Below, one piece after another: positions 61,788 to 64,000 of a stretch of 64,000 nucleotides of DNA; position 1 is the stretch's first letter; every line of letters starts with the position of its first letter. Under the pieces are notes generated by a model. That model worked only from the letters and a program-made list of their open reading frames with translations. It made no database searches and had not been told where the DNA came from. Where the stretch lies: contig NZ_BNEO01000001.1 of the NCBI RefSeq assembly GCF_014905415.1, positions 1,240,001-1,304,000 of the forward strand. Reading direction: 5' to 3'. The position numbers were made by a program, and so were the translations under genes. The stretch is from Virgibacillus salexigens. Lineage in GTDB: Bacteria; Bacillota; Bacilli; Bacillales; Amphibacillaceae.

Positions 61788-62489
61788 TTGCTAAAGAAGT
61801 GGCTAAATGAAGCAAGTTATGTTGTTGTTTTTACTGGAGCAGGCATGTCGACAGAAAGTGGTTTACCTGATTTTCGTTCAGCAAATCAAGGACTGTGGAA
61901 CAACCAAGACCCTAGTCAGATTGCAAGTACAGAAGCATTAAATAACAATGTCGAGGCGTTTACACAATTTTATCGCGAACGCGTCATAGGTGTAAAAAAC
62001 TATCAACCACATAAAGGCCACTATATCCTCGCAGATTGGGAAAAACAAGGAATCGTCCAATCTGTAGTCACACAAAACGTGGATGGTTTTCATCAACAAG
62101 CAGGCAGTAAACGGGTAGCAGAACTCCATGGAACCCTGCAAAAGCTTCATTGCCAGTCGTGTCAAAGAGAATATAGTAGTGAAGAATACGTTCAGAGGGG
62201 ATACTATTGTGAGTGTGGTGGTATCTTACGCCCTTCCATTTTCCTTTTTGGTGAAACATTGCCTGTGGATGCCTTTCAAATGGCTTTATTAGAATCCGAG
62301 AAGGCTGACTTATTTATTGTTCTCGGTTCTTCGTTAAGTGTCACACCAGCAAATCAGTTCCCTTTAATTGCTAAAGAACGTGGAGCAAGATTGGTTATTG
62401 TAAATCGAGAACCAACTGCTTTCGACAATTATGCTGATCAACTCATCCAAAATCGTCAGCTCGGTGATGTTTTAGCAGAAATTGAATAA
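61788..62489 (+). CDS. NAD-dependent protein deacylase, Sir2 family (CobB/SrtN type)
   Basis: Sirtuin of 233 residues that removes acyl groups from lysine using NAD+. The NAD-binding GAGMSTESGLPDFRSANQGL, the VTQNVDGFHQQAG loop, the catalytic histidine in ELHGTLQ and the four zinc cysteines (CQSC and CECGG) are present. The frame has an ATG at 61773 without a ribosome site, but TTG 61788 lies 7 bases after GGAGGG, so I chose it. Cytoplasmic; targets unknown, acetyl-CoA synthetase being the classical one. Ends near a hairpin facing ypjP. Confidence 0.92.
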   Translation: MLKKWLNEASYVVVFTGAGMSTESGLPDFRSANQGLWNNQDPSQIASTEALNNNVEAFTQFYRERVIGVKNYQPHKGHYILADWEKQGIVQSVVTQNVDGFHQQAGSKRVAELHGTLQKLHCQSCQREYSSEEYVQRGYYCECGGILRPSIFLFGETLPVDAFQMALLESEKADLFIVLGSSLSVTPANQFPLIAKERGARLVIVNREPTAFDNYADQLIQNRQLGDVLAEIE

Positions 62490-62497
62490 AAGATATA

Positions 62498-62531
62498 AGA
62501 AGTGCCGGAACATTTCATCCCAGCACTTCTT
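62498..62531. terminator. hairpin between convergent sirtuin and ypjP genes
   Basis: AAGAAGTGC and GCACTTCTT pair around a 16-base loop. The T-runs are missing or short, so it is a weak terminator; it overlaps the ypjP stop codon. Confidence 0.6.
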
Positions 62532-63105
62532 AAGCCATCCATTTTGGTGGTGTATTCTTATCCCAGTATATATCGCCAATATCATAATGTTTCTCAAAAT
62601 TATCGTCTTTAATATGATAATGGAAGTTAAACCAATGCCCTTCTAATGGACGATGGTCTCTCCTTACGTGGAATTTCGCAACATACTGCTGATTCTTTAC
62701 ATCTAAAATATTAAAGATACGTTCTCCATAACCATCAGCAGGGTCTTCTGTAATCGTATAATAAGGAATTGGTTGGTTGTTTTCATCGAGCAAGATGGTT
62801 TGCATAACCGCTTCAATGTTTGGCAGAATAACCGATGTAAATTCATCACCTACACGACGCGTAATCCTTGGCCCCATTTTAAGCTCAGTCTGTGCCTTGA
62901 TCTTATGACTAAGCTGCTCCATTGTTAAAGCTACGTTCGTCGATTGTTCTAGTACAGTAGTAGAAGTTGCTTCATTTACATTCGATCCCGAGTCATAACG
63001 TTGTTTGGGCTCCTCCGGATCGGCAGTTAAAGAAGCAGGAACGTACATCCCTAAAGTCATTATTGTAATTAAAATGACGGCTATTTTTCTCATCCATTGC
63101 TTCAT
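62530..63105 (-). CDS. ypjP: YpjP-like secreted protein
   Basis: Protein of 191 residues that matches Bacillus YpjP: the N-terminus MKQWMRKIAVILITIMTLGM is a signal or anchor, and the C-terminal half carries FHVRRDHRPLEGHWFNFHYH and GDIYWDKNTPPKWM, the most conserved part of the family. The function is unknown; histidines in the motif could bind a metal. ATG 63105 is 9 bases after AAGGAG; the longer upstream frame lacks a site. Stands alone, convergent with the sirtuin gene. Confidence 0.88.
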   Translation of the reverse strand: MKQWMRKIAVILITIMTLGMYVPASLTADPEEPKQRYDSGSNVNEATSTTVLEQSTNVALTMEQLSHKIKAQTELKMGPRITRRVGDEFTSVILPNIEAVMQTILLDENNQPIPYYTITEDPADGYGERIFNILDVKNQQYVAKFHVRRDHRPLEGHWFNFHYHIKDDNFEKHYDIGDIYWDKNTPPKWMA

Positions 63106-63147
63106 GATCGGGCGCTCCTTTTTATCTATTACTATAGATTTTATCAC

Positions 63148-63294
63148 TTCTTGTCCATTTGTCTATCCTATTTTTCAGAATTTAACCATTTATTAAATGA
63201 AGTAATATATTTTGTAATTATATCTTTGTCAATCTGCTTTCGGGGGAACGCGAGCCTAAACGGAAGAAACCTTTGTCATTTAAGAGGTTCAAGA
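63148..63294. other. short intergenic region
   Basis: It holds the ypjP promoter region and an imperfect AACCT/AGGTT hairpin near the end of the SDR gene. No gene or clear promoter was found. Confidence 0.4.
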
Positions 63295-64000
63295 TCATTC
63301 TGTTCGTGTGCCAAGCGTTAATCCACCGTCAACAACAAATTCAGCACCCGTACAGTATGAACTCTGACTGGAAGCAAGAAAAGCAATAACATTTGCAATC
63401 TCTGTTGGTTCACCGATTCTTCCTAACGGTGTTTGCCCATAAATCGGCAGCGTTCCACTTTTCTTCGCCATTTCCGTATTTACACCTCCAGGGTGTACCA
63501 TATTGATTCTAATTCCCAATTCACCAACTTCTACAGCAGTTGCCTTCGACATTGCAACCACAGCTGCCTTCGATGAGGCATAAGCTGCTGTACCATCCAA
63601 CGGCGCAAAAGCGGAAATAGATACATTGTTAATAATGGATCCTGCCCTTTGCTTCGACATGACAGGAATAACGTTTTGCATACCAAGGAAAACACCTATT
63701 TGATTCACATTTATAATTTCACGGTAGCGATTCAATTCTGTGTCTGTTAAAGGACCATTATAATATAAACCAGCATTATTCACGAGTACGTCCAACCGCC
63801 CAAACACTGCGATGGTAGATTGGATAGCTTGTTCCCAATCTTCTTCGCTTGTAACATCAAGCTGAACAGGAAGCGTTTGATTTACTTCAGCTTCTTGGGA
63901 AAGTTTCTTAGCATCTTGCAGCTTACGGGAAGCAATGACGACTCGAGCTCCTAAGGACAAAAACTTGTTTACTTGAGACTCGCCTTGACCTTTAGAAGCG
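63295..64000 (-). CDS. short-chain dehydrogenase/reductase, 5' end outside the window
   Basis: SDR enzyme; the gene continues past the right edge. The frame to base 64000 shows the end of the nucleotide-binding loop (ASKGQGESQVNKFLSLGARV), then LVNNAGLYYNG, the catalytic serine in NNVSISAFAPLDG and the YASSKAA motif, and a C-terminal YCTGAEFVVDGGLT. This is a classical SDR, of which about 15 N-terminal residues are missing here. Substrate unknown; similar enzymes act on hydroxysteroids, sugars or acyl carriers. The terminal residues (GLTLGTRTE) complete the chain. Confidence 0.88.
   Translation of the reverse strand, partial: ASKGQGESQVNKFLSLGARVVIASRKLQDAKKLSQEAEVNQTLPVQLDVTSEEDWEQAIQSTIAVFGRLDVLVNNAGLYYNGPLTDTELNRYREIINVNQIGVFLGMQNVIPVMSKQRAGSIINNVSISAFAPLDGTAAYASSKAAVVAMSKATAVEVGELGIRINMVHPGGVNTEMAKKSGTLPIYGQTPLGRIGEPTEIANVIAFLASSQSSYCTGAEFVVDGGLTLGTRTE

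Noticed and set aside
1-64000. tRNA, rRNA, CRISPR, prophage or insertion-sequence content
   Set aside because: No transposase, integrase, phage structural gene, regular repeat array or rRNA-like stretch was seen by eye; a tRNA scan and repeat search could not be run.

Overview
The window is 64 kb of low-GC, densely packed DNA from an aerobic, spore-forming member of the Bacillaceae, most like Oceanobacillus or a close relative (genus is inferred from protein resemblance, no search was run). The evidence is strong AGGAGG-type ribosome sites, ATG/GTG/TTG starts, Bacillus-type protein families (YhfK, YpjP, CwlC, an H-type SASP, an HxlB-like PHI) and AhrC-, PhoP- and LicT-type regulatory sites. 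No rRNA, tRNA, CRISPR array, prophage or insertion sequence was seen. It reads as ordinary chromosome with several metabolic islands.

Layout. 0-7 kb: a gene remnant, an NADH-dehydrogenase-like flavoprotein, lrgAB, argGH with tandem ARG boxes, yhfK and an endonuclease III relative. 7-11 kb: a pstSCAB phosphate uptake operon behind PhoP-type repeats. 11-20 kb: a chemoreceptor, a K+/H+ antiporter, the spore-lysis amidase cwlC, an MhqO-type dioxygenase, stress and unknown proteins, two unlisted small genes (45 and 49 codons) with their own ribosome sites and terminators, and two decayed genes (a PhnB/VOC protein and a DUF2254 membrane protein with one in-frame TAA). 21-30 kb: a five-gene Dpp/Opp peptide transporter, then a DUF6305-like secreted protein and a two-component system.

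29.8-37.2 kb is the most interesting part: a nine-gene leftward operon with a LacI regulator, 6-phospho-3-hexuloisomerase, KDPG aldolase, a TRAP transporter (DctP-Q-M), RpiA, a KDG-type sugar kinase and a hexulose-6-phosphate synthase. It joins a sugar-acid (Entner-Doudoroff) branch to the two ribulose monophosphate pathway enzymes that handle formaldehyde. LacI-type operators sit in front of it, and a related site sits in front of the DUF6305 gene.

37-46 kb: small membrane proteins, a glycerate kinase, an N-acetylglucosamine-type PTS (EIIA, LicT-type antiterminator, EIICB) behind a RAT/terminator switch, a TetR/GNAT pair and a GltS-type glutamate carrier. 46-54 kb: a thioesterase, a LysR regulator, a dispersed-repeat-like palindrome, and a CcdA/thioredoxin/two-component cluster. 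53.7-64 kb: an arsRBC operon with a perfect palindromic operator, a CstR-like persulfide sensor, a CNNM-type transporter, an H-type SASP, a second glycerate kinase joined to an SLC13 carrier, a coiled-coil protein, a sirtuin, YpjP and an SDR enzyme cut by the window edge.
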